This document shows positions 18,117-25,674 of a stretch of 64,000 bases of DNA, in pieces. Position 1 is the first letter of the stretch, and every line of letters starts with the position of its first letter. The DNA lies in assembly GCF_001613105.1 (NCBI RefSeq), contig NZ_BDBS01000002.1, positions 124,001 to 188,000 of the forward strand. Direction: 5' to 3'. Source of the stretch: Nocardia pseudobrasiliensis NBRC 108224. GTDB lineage: Bacteria; Actinomycetota; Actinomycetes; Mycobacteriales; Mycobacteriaceae. The notes under the pieces are model-generated. The model ran no database searches. It had not been told where the DNA came from and saw nothing but the letters and a program-made list of their open reading frames with translations. The translations under genes and the position numbers were made by a program.

Positions 18117-18490
18117 CCGCCGTCGCCTCGAATACCGAATTCGTCGTCACCGACGCGGTCGTCGCCGGTGTCGCGGCCCGCGCCGCGGCGACGGTGCCCG
18201 GCGTCCTGCGACTCGAACCCGGGGTGCTCGGGCTGGTCGGCCATCTGGCGCGCTCGGGGCGGCAGCTGTGGACCGGTCAGGAGTCGGCGCCGTCGGCGGG
18301 TGTGCGGGTGCGACGCGCGGGCGGCTGGCTGAGTATTCACATCGATCTGTCGATGAGCGCCGGCGGCCGGGTCGAGGAGGTCGGGGCGGCGGTGCAGCAG
18401 GAGGTGGCCCGGGCCGTCGCCGAACAGACCGGCGTGGAGGTGGACACCGTCGCGGTGACCGTGCTCGATATCGAACCGGGGACGTTGTGA
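18113..18490 (+). CDS. Asp23/Gls24-family protein
   Basis: A 125-residue single-domain protein of the alkaline-shock Asp23 family: VTDAVVAGVAARAAATVPGV at the N-terminus and EQTGVEVDTVAVTVLDIE at the C-terminus. These proteins associate with membrane anchors during envelope stress. GTG 18113 overlaps the preceding TGA (GTGA) and has AGGAGG five bases upstream, which decides the start over longer open frames. Confidence 0.82.
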   Translation: MTAVASNTEFVVTDAVVAGVAARAAATVPGVLRLEPGVLGLVGHLARSGRQLWTGQESAPSAGVRVRRAGGWLSIHIDLSMSAGGRVEEVGAAVQQEVARAVAEQTGVEVDTVAVTVLDIEPGTL

Positions 18491-18801
18491 CATCGGACGA
18501 AGACCTGATCGATCGGTTGGTGGCGAGTATCGAGGCGGTGGCCGGACTGCGGCCCGCCGTTCCGCTCGGGCTGCAGCGCGACCGCACGCGCGCCGCGGTG
18601 GACGCGGGTTCGGAAGGGATCGAGATCCGGGTGGCGGCGACCGCGTTGCCACTGCCGCCGCTGTTGGAGAAGTTGGCCGGGATGGTGCGGGAAGTGCTGG
18701 AACAGACCGATCGGCCTGATATTCCGGTGCGCGTGGTCGTCACGGAACTTGATGCCGACGCGTTTCGGGAGGTCGATTCGGGCAATCGCTCAGTTACCTA
18801 G
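18487..18801 (+). CDS. Small Asp23-operon protein of unknown function
   Basis: A 104-residue protein starting at GTG 18487, which overlaps the upstream TGA. It has an Asp23-like alternation: a helix (LIDRLVASIEAVAGLRPAVP), a beta-rich centre (GIEIRVAATALPLPPLLEKLAGMV) and IPVRVVVTELDADAF. It may be a reduced or divergent Asp23 module. The coupled start makes it a real gene; its function is unknown. Confidence 0.7.
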   Translation: MTSDEDLIDRLVASIEAVAGLRPAVPLGLQRDRTRAAVDAGSEGIEIRVAATALPLPPLLEKLAGMVREVLEQTDRPDIPVRVVVTELDADAFREVDSGNRSVT

Positions 18802-18898
18802 ATCACGCGCTGGGGCCGTGACGATTCGCTCGCGGTCGTGTCGATTGGAGTGAAGTTCGTTATCCGCTGTACCGCAAGGGAAATCGGGAGGAAGAATC

Positions 18899-19405
18899 AT
18901 GACGAGCACGACGACCGACAAGGCCGCCGAGAACGCCAAGACCACGGCCGCCGGCAAGTCCACCGATCACGGCAAATCCACCGGCGACACCGCGGCGAAG
19001 AACGGCGCGCTGGTCACCGATCAGGGCGCCACCACCATCGCCGACGTTGTCGTGCAGAAGATCGCCGGGCTGGCCGCGCGCGAGGTGCGCGGTGTGCACG
19101 CCCTGGGCGGCGGCGCGGCCCGGGCCTTCGGCGCGCTGCGCGATCGGATTCCGGGAGCCTCGGCCAGTGTGGGACAGGGTGTTTCGGTCGAGGTCGGTGA
19201 GAAGCAGGCCGCCGTGGATCTGGAACTCGTCGTCGAATACGGCGTGGCGATCGCGGAACTGGCCCGGGTGGTGCGCCGCAATGTGATCACCGCGATCGAG
19301 CAGATGACCGGCCTCGAGGTCGTCGAGGTCAATATCAACGTCAACGACGTCTACATCGAGGAGGACGACGAGGAACAGCAGCCCAGCCGGGATCGGGTGC
19401 AGTGA
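18899..19405 (+). CDS. Asp23/Gls24-family envelope stress protein
   Basis: A 168-residue canonical Asp23. A disordered Thr/Lys-rich N-terminus (residues 1-35) is followed by TTIADVVVQKIAGLAAREVRGVHAL and ITAIEQMTGLEVVEVNINVNDVYI. The GAARAFGALRDRIPGA insert is usual in actinobacterial members. It has its own ~97 bp upstream region and a GGGAGGAA ribosome-binding site, so it probably has its own promoter. It heads the block Asp23, small membrane protein, Asp23, DUF6286, AmaP-like. Confidence 0.92.
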   Translation: MTSTTTDKAAENAKTTAAGKSTDHGKSTGDTAAKNGALVTDQGATTIADVVVQKIAGLAAREVRGVHALGGGAARAFGALRDRIPGASASVGQGVSVEVGEKQAAVDLELVVEYGVAIAELARVVRRNVITAIEQMTGLEVVEVNINVNDVYIEEDDEEQQPSRDRVQ

Positions 19406-19406
19406 T

Positions 19407-19595
19407 ATGAACGCCACCACCATCTGCCTGGTACTGGGACTGGCCCTCGGATTCGCGGCCGCGTTCGGCGGCTTCGGGGCCTTCGCCATCGTGCTGATCT
19501 TCGGCGGGCTCGGCCTGCTGGTCGGCCGCTGGCTCGACGGCGAGGTCGATCTGTCCGGACTGATTCGCACCGATCGCACCAAGGGCAGGCGATGA
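19407..19595 (+). CDS. Small DUF2273-like membrane protein
   Basis: A 62-residue protein with two hydrophobic segments (ICLVLGLALGFAAAFGGFGA and FAIVLIFGGLGLLVGRWLDG) and a basic tail. DUF2273-type proteins regularly accompany Asp23 and AmaP and may help anchor Asp23 at the membrane. The gene begins two bases after the Asp23 stop and overlaps the next gene by 4 bp. Confidence 0.82.
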   Translation: MNATTICLVLGLALGFAAAFGGFGAFAIVLIFGGLGLLVGRWLDGEVDLSGLIRTDRTKGRR

Positions 19596-19909
19596 CCACC
19601 GCCGCGGCCGAACTGCCCGGACGGACCACGATCGACGAGCGCGCGATCCGGCGCATCGCCGCCCAGGCCGCGCGCGAGGTCGCCGGGGTGGAACAGGGCG
19701 TGCGGGTAGTGGCCCGGATCGCCGGGGATTCGGCCACCCTGTGGGTGCGGCTGCCCATCCGATATCCGCTGCCGATCGCGAAGGTGGCGGCCGAATGCCG
19801 GGCGCATCTGATGGAACGGACGCGCGAACTGTCCGGTCTGACCGTGCCGCGGGTGGATATCGAGGTGTCGGCGCTGCCGATTGCCGTGGGGGAGAGGAGA
19901 GTTCGATGA
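19592..19909 (+). CDS. Asp23/Gls24-family protein
   Basis: A 105-residue Asp23-type domain with the pattern TIDERAIRRIAAQAAREVAGVEQGV, LWVRLPIRYPLPIAKVAAECR and SGLTVPRVDIEVSALPI. The closely similar LPIRYPMPVWQVAAVCR occurs in the product of the gene at 22058, so the two are paralogues. The ATG overlaps the previous TGA, and its own TGA overlaps the next ATG. Confidence 0.88.
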   Translation: MTTAAAELPGRTTIDERAIRRIAAQAAREVAGVEQGVRVVARIAGDSATLWVRLPIRYPLPIAKVAAECRAHLMERTRELSGLTVPRVDIEVSALPIAVGERRVR

Positions 19910-20841
19910 GGCGTAGATCCCGCCGGGTGATACCGGCTGTCCTCGTGGCGCTGACACTCTTGGCCGTCTCGGTGGCCGTGGCCGTATCGCTGATCCAAAG
20001 GCTCAGCGGTGCAAGGGAATTCATTTCCTACGATACGGTGGCGACCCAGTTGCACGACCTTACCTGGGCCAGTGGCTGGGTGCTCGGCGTCGGAATCGCC
20101 GCGGTGGCGCTCGGCTTGCTGCTGTTCGGTATCGCGCTGTGGCCCGGCCGCGCGGTGGTGGTGCCGCTGGCCGCGGAGGACGAGGTGTCGGCGGGTATCG
20201 CCAGGCGCAGCCTGCGCGGTGCGGTCGACGACGCCGCGGCCGCGGTAACCGGCGTGGAGTCCAGCCGGGTCCGGCTGGGGCGTAAGAAGATTCGGATCAA
20301 AGGCCGCGCCCGCCGCGCCGAGGACCTGAACGAGACCGTCCGCGCCGCGGTCGAACATCGCCTACGACGAATCGCCCCGGCGGCCCTCCCGAACGTGGAG
20401 GCCGCCCTGCGCCCCACCCGGAACTCGGCGCGGGCGGTCGCGGATGTGTCCGCCGAAGGGCGCTCGGCGGGGGCGGCTGTGGATGTGTCCGCCGCAGGGC
20501 GCTCGGCGGGGGCGGCTGTGGATGTGTCCGCCGCAGGGCGCTCGGCGGGGGCGGTCGCGGAGGTGCCTGCCGAAGGGCGCTCGGCGGGGGCGGCTGTGGA
20601 TGTGTCCGACGCAGGGCGCTCGGCGGAGGCGGTCGCGGATGTGCCTGCCGCTGCGTATTCGGCGGAGGCAGTCGCCGGAAAACGTTCCGGGGAGGATCCG
20701 ACGGAGGAGGTCGCCGGGGTGCGCTCCGGTCGAAACTCAGCGCGGGCGGTCGCGGAGTTCGGTGCCGTGGGCGGCGCGCCTGCGGTTGTCGCGGAGGATG
20801 AGGCCGTGCTGCGCCCCACCGGATCGGAGGATGTGCGATGA
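19906..20841 (+). CDS. DUF6286-type membrane protein with C-terminal 13-residue repeats
   Basis: A 311-residue protein. Residues 1-172 form the DUF6286-like part: basic start RRRSRRVIPAVL, TM1 (~10-30), TM2 (~60-80), then a soluble domain (EDEVSAGIARRSLRGAVDDA...SSRVRLGRKKIRIK). Residues 173-289 are nine consecutive 13-residue repeats of consensus RSAGAAVDVSAAG, predicted to be disordered. The paralogue at 22405 lacks these repeats and continues directly into an AmaP-like domain. Here that domain is a separate gene (20838). The role is probably Asp23-complex anchoring. Confidence 0.85.
   Translation: MRRRSRRVIPAVLVALTLLAVSVAVAVSLIQRLSGAREFISYDTVATQLHDLTWASGWVLGVGIAAVALGLLLFGIALWPGRAVVVPLAAEDEVSAGIARRSLRGAVDDAAAAVTGVESSRVRLGRKKIRIKGRARRAEDLNETVRAAVEHRLRRIAPAALPNVEAALRPTRNSARAVADVSAEGRSAGAAVDVSAAGRSAGAAVDVSAAGRSAGAVAEVPAEGRSAGAAVDVSDAGRSAEAVADVPAAAYSAEAVAGKRSGEDPTEEVAGVRSGRNSARAVAEFGAVGGAPAVVAEDEAVLRPTGSEDVR
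20422..20772 (+). repeat. 39-bp in-frame minisatellite, nine units
   Basis: Nine 39-bp units encode 13-residue repeats at residues 173-289 of the DUF6286-type protein. The inner units (2-5) are nearly identical at DNA level, with segments such as GATGTGTCCGCCGCAGGGCG repeated. The outer units are diverged, the usual sign of slippage or unequal crossover in the centre. The length is a multiple of three, so copy-number change would keep the frame. Confidence 0.93.
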
Positions 20842-21404
20842 GTGCGCTCAATCGGCCCGCTCGGCTGAACCGGAGCCTGTTGGGCCTGCTCGGGGTGGTG
20901 GTTGCCGCGGCGGGGGGCTTCGCGATCGCCGCTCATCTGGGGCGGGTGTCGCGGGTGGATTCCGGAGCGCCGCTCGTGCCGGGGACCGAGGACCCGCCGC
21001 GTTGGGTCTTCTATCTGGCAGTGGCGGGGGCCGTGATCGTGGGGTTGGGCTGTCTGCGGTGGATCGCCGCGCAGCTCGTGAGGTTGCCGCGGCCGGTTCG
21101 CTGGCAGCTCGGTGTGCCGGATCCATCCGGTGAGACGGTCCTGGATTCCGATATCGCCGCCGCGCCGCTGGCCGCCGAGGTCGAATCCTACGGTGAGGTC
21201 GACGCCGTGACGGCTCGTCTCGCGGGTCTCGCGGATTCCCCGCAACTACATCTGGTCGTGACCGCCGCGGCCGATGCGGATCTGACCGAATTACGTCGCC
21301 GGATTCTCGGTCACGCCGTCCCTCGACTGCGTCAGGCCCTCGAGGTGGAGGTCATTCCGGTGACGATGGAATTGCGGTTGGCCGATCGCGGGCGTACCCG
21401 CTGA
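20838..21404 (+). CDS. AmaP-like alkaline-shock membrane anchor
   Basis: A 188-residue protein with two N-terminal membrane helices (SLLGLLGVVVAAAGGFAIAAHL and VFYLAVAGAVIVGLGCLRWIAAQL) and a soluble C-terminal domain ending RLRQALEVEVIPVTMELRLADR. The same domain forms the C-terminal half of the fused protein at 22405, with near-identical ends. AmaP anchors Asp23 at the membrane in firmicutes; that function is inferred here. It begins by ATGA overlap with the repeat-bearing gene and ends the operon before a strong hairpin. Confidence 0.82.
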   Translation: MSALNRPARLNRSLLGLLGVVVAAAGGFAIAAHLGRVSRVDSGAPLVPGTEDPPRWVFYLAVAGAVIVGLGCLRWIAAQLVRLPRPVRWQLGVPDPSGETVLDSDIAAAPLAAEVESYGEVDAVTARLAGLADSPQLHLVVTAAADADLTELRRRILGHAVPRLRQALEVEVIPVTMELRLADRGRTR

Positions 21405-21415
21405 ACAAATGAAAT

Positions 21416-21454
21416 CGGCTCGCGGCTCCGATGGTGGTCAGGAGCCGCGAGCCG
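21416..21454. terminator. Strong bidirectional hairpin terminator
   Basis: A perfect 14-bp stem CGGCTCGCGGCTCC / GGAGCCGCGAGCCG with an 11-base loop lies between the AmaP-like stop (21404) and the convergent Gln-rich gene's stop (21471). There is no U-tract, as is common in actinobacteria. It can serve both strands. Confidence 0.8.
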
Positions 21455-21470
21455 GTCCGTGGGACGGCGC

Positions 21471-21734
21471 TCAGTGGGCGAGCCGGTCCCGATTGCGGTC
21501 GTCGCGGTTGCGGTCGTCGCGGTTGCGCTGGTTGTCCATGCGATCGTTGTCCTCGCGGTCGATCTGCTGATTGCCCTGCATGGCCGAGCCCCGCATCTGC
21601 TGGCCCTGCTGGCCCGAGCGGTTCATATCGCCCTGCCGATTCTGCGCATTCTGCTGGTTACGCTGCTGATCGTTGGGGCCCTTACGGCCCTTATCAGACT
21701 GCTGGTCGCCCTTGCTGCCCATCTTGGTGCCCAT
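21471..21734 (-). CDS. Gln/Asn/Arg-rich disordered stress protein, unknown
   Basis: An 87-residue protein made almost wholly of Q, N, R, D, G and M (DQQRNQQNAQNRQGDMNRSG...), ending in a repeat RNRDDRNRDDRNRD. It is predicted to be fully disordered. The start (ATG 21734) has ACGGAGGTT, matching the csbD-like gene's ribosome-binding site, and the 19-bp motif shared with csbD lies at 21758. These two features argue strongly for a real, co-regulated gene. No family is recognised. Its composition resembles small hydrophilic stress or desiccation proteins. Confidence 0.75.
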   Translation of the reverse strand: MGTKMGSKGDQQSDKGRKGPNDQQRNQQNAQNRQGDMNRSGQQGQQMRGSAMQGNQQIDREDNDRMDNQRNRDDRNRDDRNRDRLAH

Positions 21735-21757
21735 CGAAACCTCCGTGTCGATTGGAT

Positions 21758-21776
21758 AGCAACCGTTCAGACAACG
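21758..21776. promoter_or_regulatory. Shared stress-promoter motif, copy 2
   Basis: AGCAACCGTTCAGACAACG matches the site at 16886-16904 at 17 of 19 positions. It lies 23-42 bases upstream of the Gln-rich gene's start codon, where a -35/-10 region would be expected for a short leader. The common site and ribosome-binding site suggest joint regulation with the CsbD gene. Confidence 0.5.
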
Positions 21777-22057
21777 GCCATATCGATATCCTGGGCTCGC
21801 GCGTTCGGGCGTGTCAACGAAATGGCGGAAATAACACTACGACCGGGGAAATGGCCGTTGAGCAGGGATTAACGCCGAAGGCGTATCGGAATACGTGCTA
21901 GTCAAGCCCTGTGAATTCTGCGGATTGCCGCAATTTCGTCCTACCTCTTATCGGGCGTGTCGACGGTATTGTTGCCGAAGGCAAGCTAGTGTTTCGCTAC
22001 CAATGGGGGAGGTCGTATGCCCAACTGCCGCAATTCGCGGATTACCAGGAGGAACCG

Positions 22058-22408
22058 ATGACCAGCACGGTGACCGATATCGCCTCTGCGGCCGCCGAAT
22101 CCGCGTTCGAACCGCCCAGACTGCGCACGGTCGACGACGTGACGGTGGGTGCGCTGGTGGCGGCCGCCGCGGGCGAGATCACCGGTGTCTCGGGCGATGT
22201 CGACGTCATCGCGCGGGTGCGCGGCAATACGGTCACCCTGTCGGTGCGATTGCCGATCCGCTATCCCATGCCGGTCTGGCAGGTGGCCGCGGTCTGCCGC
22301 AAACACATCACCGAGCGAGTGCGCCAGCGCGCGGGATTGACCGTGCGCCGGATGGATATCGAGGTGACCGCCCTGCCCGTGGTGCACACCGCGCGGGATC
22401 GTCGATGA
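22058..22408 (+). CDS. Asp23/Gls24-family protein (second block)
   Basis: A 116-residue Asp23-type domain (TVDDVTVGALVAAAAGEITGV ... LPIRYPMPVWQVAAVCR ... LTVRRMDIEVTALPV), paralogous to the product at 19592. ATG 22058 has CAGGAGGAA upstream, which rules out a longer frame from 21911. It overlaps the fused DUF6286-AmaP gene by 4 bp, the same order as in the first block. Confidence 0.9.
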   Translation: MTSTVTDIASAAAESAFEPPRLRTVDDVTVGALVAAAAGEITGVSGDVDVIARVRGNTVTLSVRLPIRYPMPVWQVAAVCRKHITERVRQRAGLTVRRMDIEVTALPVVHTARDRR

Positions 22409-23493
22409 GGCGTTCACCGCGACGCGTGATACCCGCGGTTCTGGTGGCGCTCGTCCTACTCGCCGCCTGCGTGGCGGTGGTGGTCTCCTTGATCCAACGG
22501 CTCACGGGCGCAACCGAATTCATCTCCTACGACGGGGTGATGAACCGGCTGCACGAGATCAGCTGGGCCGATTCGCGCGGACTCGCCGCCGGATTGGCCG
22601 GGGCGGCGGCCGGGCTGGTACTGCTCGGGTTGGCCGTCCTGCCGGGCCGCTCGATCCTGGTGCCGCTGGTCGCCGAGGACGAGATCGCCGCCGGGGTGGG
22701 GCGGCGCGGGCTGGACGAGGCGCTGCGCGCCGCGGCGCAATCGGTCGAGGGGGTCCGCTCGGCGCGGGTTCGGCTGCACCGCAAGCGGGTTCGCATCACC
22801 GCCAAGGCCGCGCACACCCACCCGCCCGAACTGCCCGATGCCGTGCGGACCGCGGTCGACGAGCGGCTCGGCCGCATCGGACCCTGCGCGAGTTCGCGAT
22901 TGTCGACGGTGCTGCACGGCTTCGCGGCCGAATCCGCGACCGATCGCAATCGTCCGGCTCGGCTCAATCGCGTTGTGCTGGGCGTGATCGGCGCGATTCT
23001 GCTGATCGTCGGCGGCTACGCGCTACTGGCCCACTACGACCGGCTCGGCTGGGTGGATCCCGACGCGCCCCTGCCCGCCGCGGGGCCACCGCCGGTGTGG
23101 GCGCAGTGGCTGATCGTCGCCGTCGCGGCCGCCCTCGGAATCGCCTGTGTGCGTTGGGTGAGTCTGCAGATCAATCGCCTGCCGACCCCGACGCGCTGGC
23201 GGGCGCGACCCGCGGTCGAGGACACCGTCACACTCGATTCGGCGACCGCCGCGATGCCCGTGGTCGCCGATATCGAGACCTACGCGGGAGTGCACACCGC
23301 CTCGGCCTGGCTGCTGGGTCCCGGCGTCGCGCCCCAACTGCATCTGGTCGTGACGACCACGCCCGAGGCCGATGTGATCGCGCTGCGGCAGCGCATCCTC
23401 ACCCACGCTCTGCCACGGCTGCGTCAGGCGCTCGAGGTGGACGCGGTGCCGGTGACGATGGAACTGCATTTGGCCGATCGGCCCGAGCGCTGA
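22405..23493 (+). CDS. Fused DUF6286-AmaP-like membrane protein
   Basis: A 362-residue protein. Residues 1-~172 match the DUF6286 part of the gene at 19906 (RRSPRRVIPAVLVALVLL, then EFISYDGVMNRLHEISWADS). Residues ~175-362 match the separate AmaP-like protein at 20838 (NRPARLNRVVLGVIGA..., ending RLRQALEVDAVPVTMELHLADR). Four membrane helices are expected, two per half. The repeat array found in the first block is absent. It shows that the two products act as one unit. Confidence 0.87.
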   Translation: MRRSPRRVIPAVLVALVLLAACVAVVVSLIQRLTGATEFISYDGVMNRLHEISWADSRGLAAGLAGAAAGLVLLGLAVLPGRSILVPLVAEDEIAAGVGRRGLDEALRAAAQSVEGVRSARVRLHRKRVRITAKAAHTHPPELPDAVRTAVDERLGRIGPCASSRLSTVLHGFAAESATDRNRPARLNRVVLGVIGAILLIVGGYALLAHYDRLGWVDPDAPLPAAGPPPVWAQWLIVAVAAALGIACVRWVSLQINRLPTPTRWRARPAVEDTVTLDSATAAMPVVADIETYAGVHTASAWLLGPGVAPQLHLVVTTTPEADVIALRQRILTHALPRLRQALEVDAVPVTMELHLADRPER

Positions 23494-23494
23494 T

Positions 23495-24793
23495 TCAGTC
23501 CAGCGGACCGAGTACTCGTTCCACATAGGGATTGGCGAAGCGGCCCTTGGGATCGAAGCGTCGGCGCACCTCCTGGAAGCGATCCCATTCCGGATAGCGG
23601 CCGCGCAGCGTCGCCGCGGTCTGGAAGTGCCGCTTGCCCCAGTGCGGGCGGCCGCCGAAACCGTCGAAGATGGCCTCGCACGCCCGGAAGTACGGTTCGT
23701 AATCCATGCCGCGGTACTGGTGCACCGCGATATAGCAGGTCTCGCGCCCACCGGCGGGGGACAGCAGGGCATCGTCGGGGGCCACGAAGCGCACCTCGGT
23801 GGGCATCGGCGAATCGAAACGCCGACCCACCTCCTTGATCGCGGTGATCGCCTCGACGGCGTGTTCGCGCGGGATGGCGTATTCCATCTCGGTGAAGCGA
23901 ATCAGCCTGGGGGAGGCGAAGACACGATAGGAGCGGTCCACCTGGCGGCGATAGCTGCCCGCATAGGCCGCGCCGCGGTGAACCCACGGAATCAGTTGCG
24001 GCCGACGGCGACTCAACCGGCACAGCGCGTCGAAGGTGTAGTTGGACATGAGGATGTCGGCGAACCAGTCGACCGCCTTGCCTCGCGGCTGTTCGGGCAG
24101 GGTCACCCGATTGTTGCGCTTGGTCATCGCCAGCGGGCTGTGGGCGAAGACGTAGAACTCGAAATGCTCGTTCTCGTCGACATAGGAGTCGAGTTCGGTG
24201 AGTACCTCCGCGACCGGCACCGGCCGTTCCACACCCTCGAGGACGAACGAGGGGACCAGTCGCAGCGTGACAGCGGTGACCACGCCGAGTGCGCCCAGAC
24301 TGACCCGGGCCGCGCGCCAGCCGTCCGGATCGGACTGCTCGTTGAGCTCCACCCGGCTGCCGTCGGCGAGCATGAGTTCCACCGAATGCAGTGCGGCCGA
24401 GATGTTCTGGAGTCTCGAGCCGGTGCCGTGCGTGCCGGTCGCGGTGGCGCCCGCGATGGTCTGGACGTCGATATCGCCGAGATTCGGAAAGGCCAGGCCC
24501 ATGGGATGCAGCGCGTTGCTCAATTCGTTGAGGGTGGCGCCCGCCTCGACCCGCACCAGTCCGGCGGCTCGGTCGACCTCGAGGATCCGGTTCAGCCGCG
24601 ACAGATTCAGCAGCATGCCGTCGGTGAGCACGGTGTCGGTGAACGAGTGGCCCGCGCCCGCGACGCGAACCGTCTGCCCGGCGGCCTCGGCCCGCGCGAG
24701 CGATTCGCCGACCTCCTCGGCCGTGCGGGGGGCGGCGATCTCGGCCGGCGCGCACCGTTGGTCCCCAGCCCAGTTCACCCACGAATTGGTCAT
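23495..24793 (-). CDS. D-arabinono-1,4-lactone/L-gulonolactone oxidase family FAD enzyme
   Basis: A 432-residue aldonolactone oxidoreductase. The N-terminal PCMH-type FAD domain shows VRVAGAGHSFTDTVLTDGMLL and GDIDVQTIAGATATGTHGTG, where the His of GHS is the usual covalent flavin site. The C-terminal ALO domain ends in HWGKRHF and FDPKGRFANPYVERVLG. It oxidises sugar lactones. The exact substrate and acceptor are unknown; mycobacterial relatives act as L-gulonolactone dehydrogenases. The stop is two bases from the convergent AmaP fusion gene. Confidence 0.9.
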   Translation of the reverse strand: MTNSWVNWAGDQRCAPAEIAAPRTAEEVGESLARAEAAGQTVRVAGAGHSFTDTVLTDGMLLNLSRLNRILEVDRAAGLVRVEAGATLNELSNALHPMGLAFPNLGDIDVQTIAGATATGTHGTGSRLQNISAALHSVELMLADGSRVELNEQSDPDGWRAARVSLGALGVVTAVTLRLVPSFVLEGVERPVPVAEVLTELDSYVDENEHFEFYVFAHSPLAMTKRNNRVTLPEQPRGKAVDWFADILMSNYTFDALCRLSRRRPQLIPWVHRGAAYAGSYRRQVDRSYRVFASPRLIRFTEMEYAIPREHAVEAITAIKEVGRRFDSPMPTEVRFVAPDDALLSPAGGRETCYIAVHQYRGMDYEPYFRACEAIFDGFGGRPHWGKRHFQTAATLRGRYPEWDRFQEVRRRFDPKGRFANPYVERVLGPLD

Positions 24794-24850
24794 GTGACCA
24801 ACTTTAAGGTATGAGTGTGACCAGCGCTACCGTTTGACGAATGTGAAAAA

Positions 24851-25549
24851 TTACCGCTTACGTGGCGCGAAGCATGCGGCCTTGGCCTGGTCGACCTCGT
24901 CGTCGGTGAGCGGGGGAACCGTCAGCGGCAGGCGCGGCACGGTGTCGGCGCGGATTCCGTCCAGCACGATCGCCATATAGCGACGCCAGGTGTCGGGATT
25001 GATCGGGCGGGAGAACGCGGCCATCGATTCGACCATATTGACCATTGCGAAGAAGTCGGTCCCGGTGATGCCCGGACGCAGTACGCCCGCGGCGTGCGCG
25101 CGGTCCATCAGTTGCTGCAGGGCGGGCTTGATGCGTCCCCGCACCGAGGCGAATCGCTCCATGGCATCGGGCAATTCCAGCATCACCGCGCTGAAACCGC
25201 GATTGCCCGCCATGTGCTGGCAGGCCCATTCGAACAGCTCGACCACACCCGCCCAGGGGTCCGGATTGTTGTTGCAGCGCTCGGTGGCCTCGGCCATCGC
25301 GGCGACGTGCTGATCGAAGACCTCCTCGATCAGTTCGCGCTTGTTGGCGAATCTCCGGTACACCGTCCCGACGCCGACCTTGGCCGCCTCGGCGACATCG
25401 TCGAGGGTCACCTCGAGGCCGCGCTCGGCGAACAGCTCGCGAGCGGCCGCGAGGATGCGTTGCTGGTTGCGGGCGGCGTCGGCGCGCAGTCGCCGCGGCG
25501 ACGCCAAATGCCGAGGTGGGGACGGGGACGTGGCGCGATTCACACCCAC
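24851..25549 (-). CDS. TetR-family repressor
   Basis: A 232-residue TetR. The N-terminal HTH is RILAAARELFAERGLEVTLDDVAEAAKVGVGTVYRRFANKRELI split over residues ~30-75, with the tetR_C-like ligand domain following. It is divergent from the DHA2 exporter at 25675 and probably represses it in response to an exported compound. The GTG at 25549 is used; a second GTG at 25543 is equally possible. Confidence 0.9.
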   Translation of the reverse strand: MGVNRATSPSPPRHLASPRRLRADAARNQQRILAAARELFAERGLEVTLDDVAEAAKVGVGTVYRRFANKRELIEEVFDQHVAAMAEATERCNNNPDPWAGVVELFEWACQHMAGNRGFSAVMLELPDAMERFASVRGRIKPALQQLMDRAHAAGVLRPGITGTDFFAMVNMVESMAAFSRPINPDTWRRYMAIVLDGIRADTVPRLPLTVPPLTDDEVDQAKAACFAPRKR

Positions 25550-25595
25550 ATGCTAACAAGCGCGGGGATTAACTGGAGGCTTTCTCTCCGTTATG

Positions 25596-25652
25596 GTGAT
25601 AGCTTCTTCCAGTAAGTGGAGGGGATTCCTCCGCATATGTGTCGGCTATCAC
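25596..25652. promoter_or_regulatory. Intergenic operator candidates for TetR/DHA2 pair
   Basis: Between the divergent TetR and exporter genes lie a widely spaced perfect inverted repeat GTGATAGC (25596-25603) / GCTATCAC (25645-25652), a compact TCCA-GTAAG-TGGA dyad at about 25608-25620, and GGAGG...CCTCC. Any of these could be the TetR operator; the compact dyad best fits a TetR half-site arrangement. Confidence 0.4.
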
Positions 25653-25674
25653 TTCCTCTCCATAAAGGAGATCC

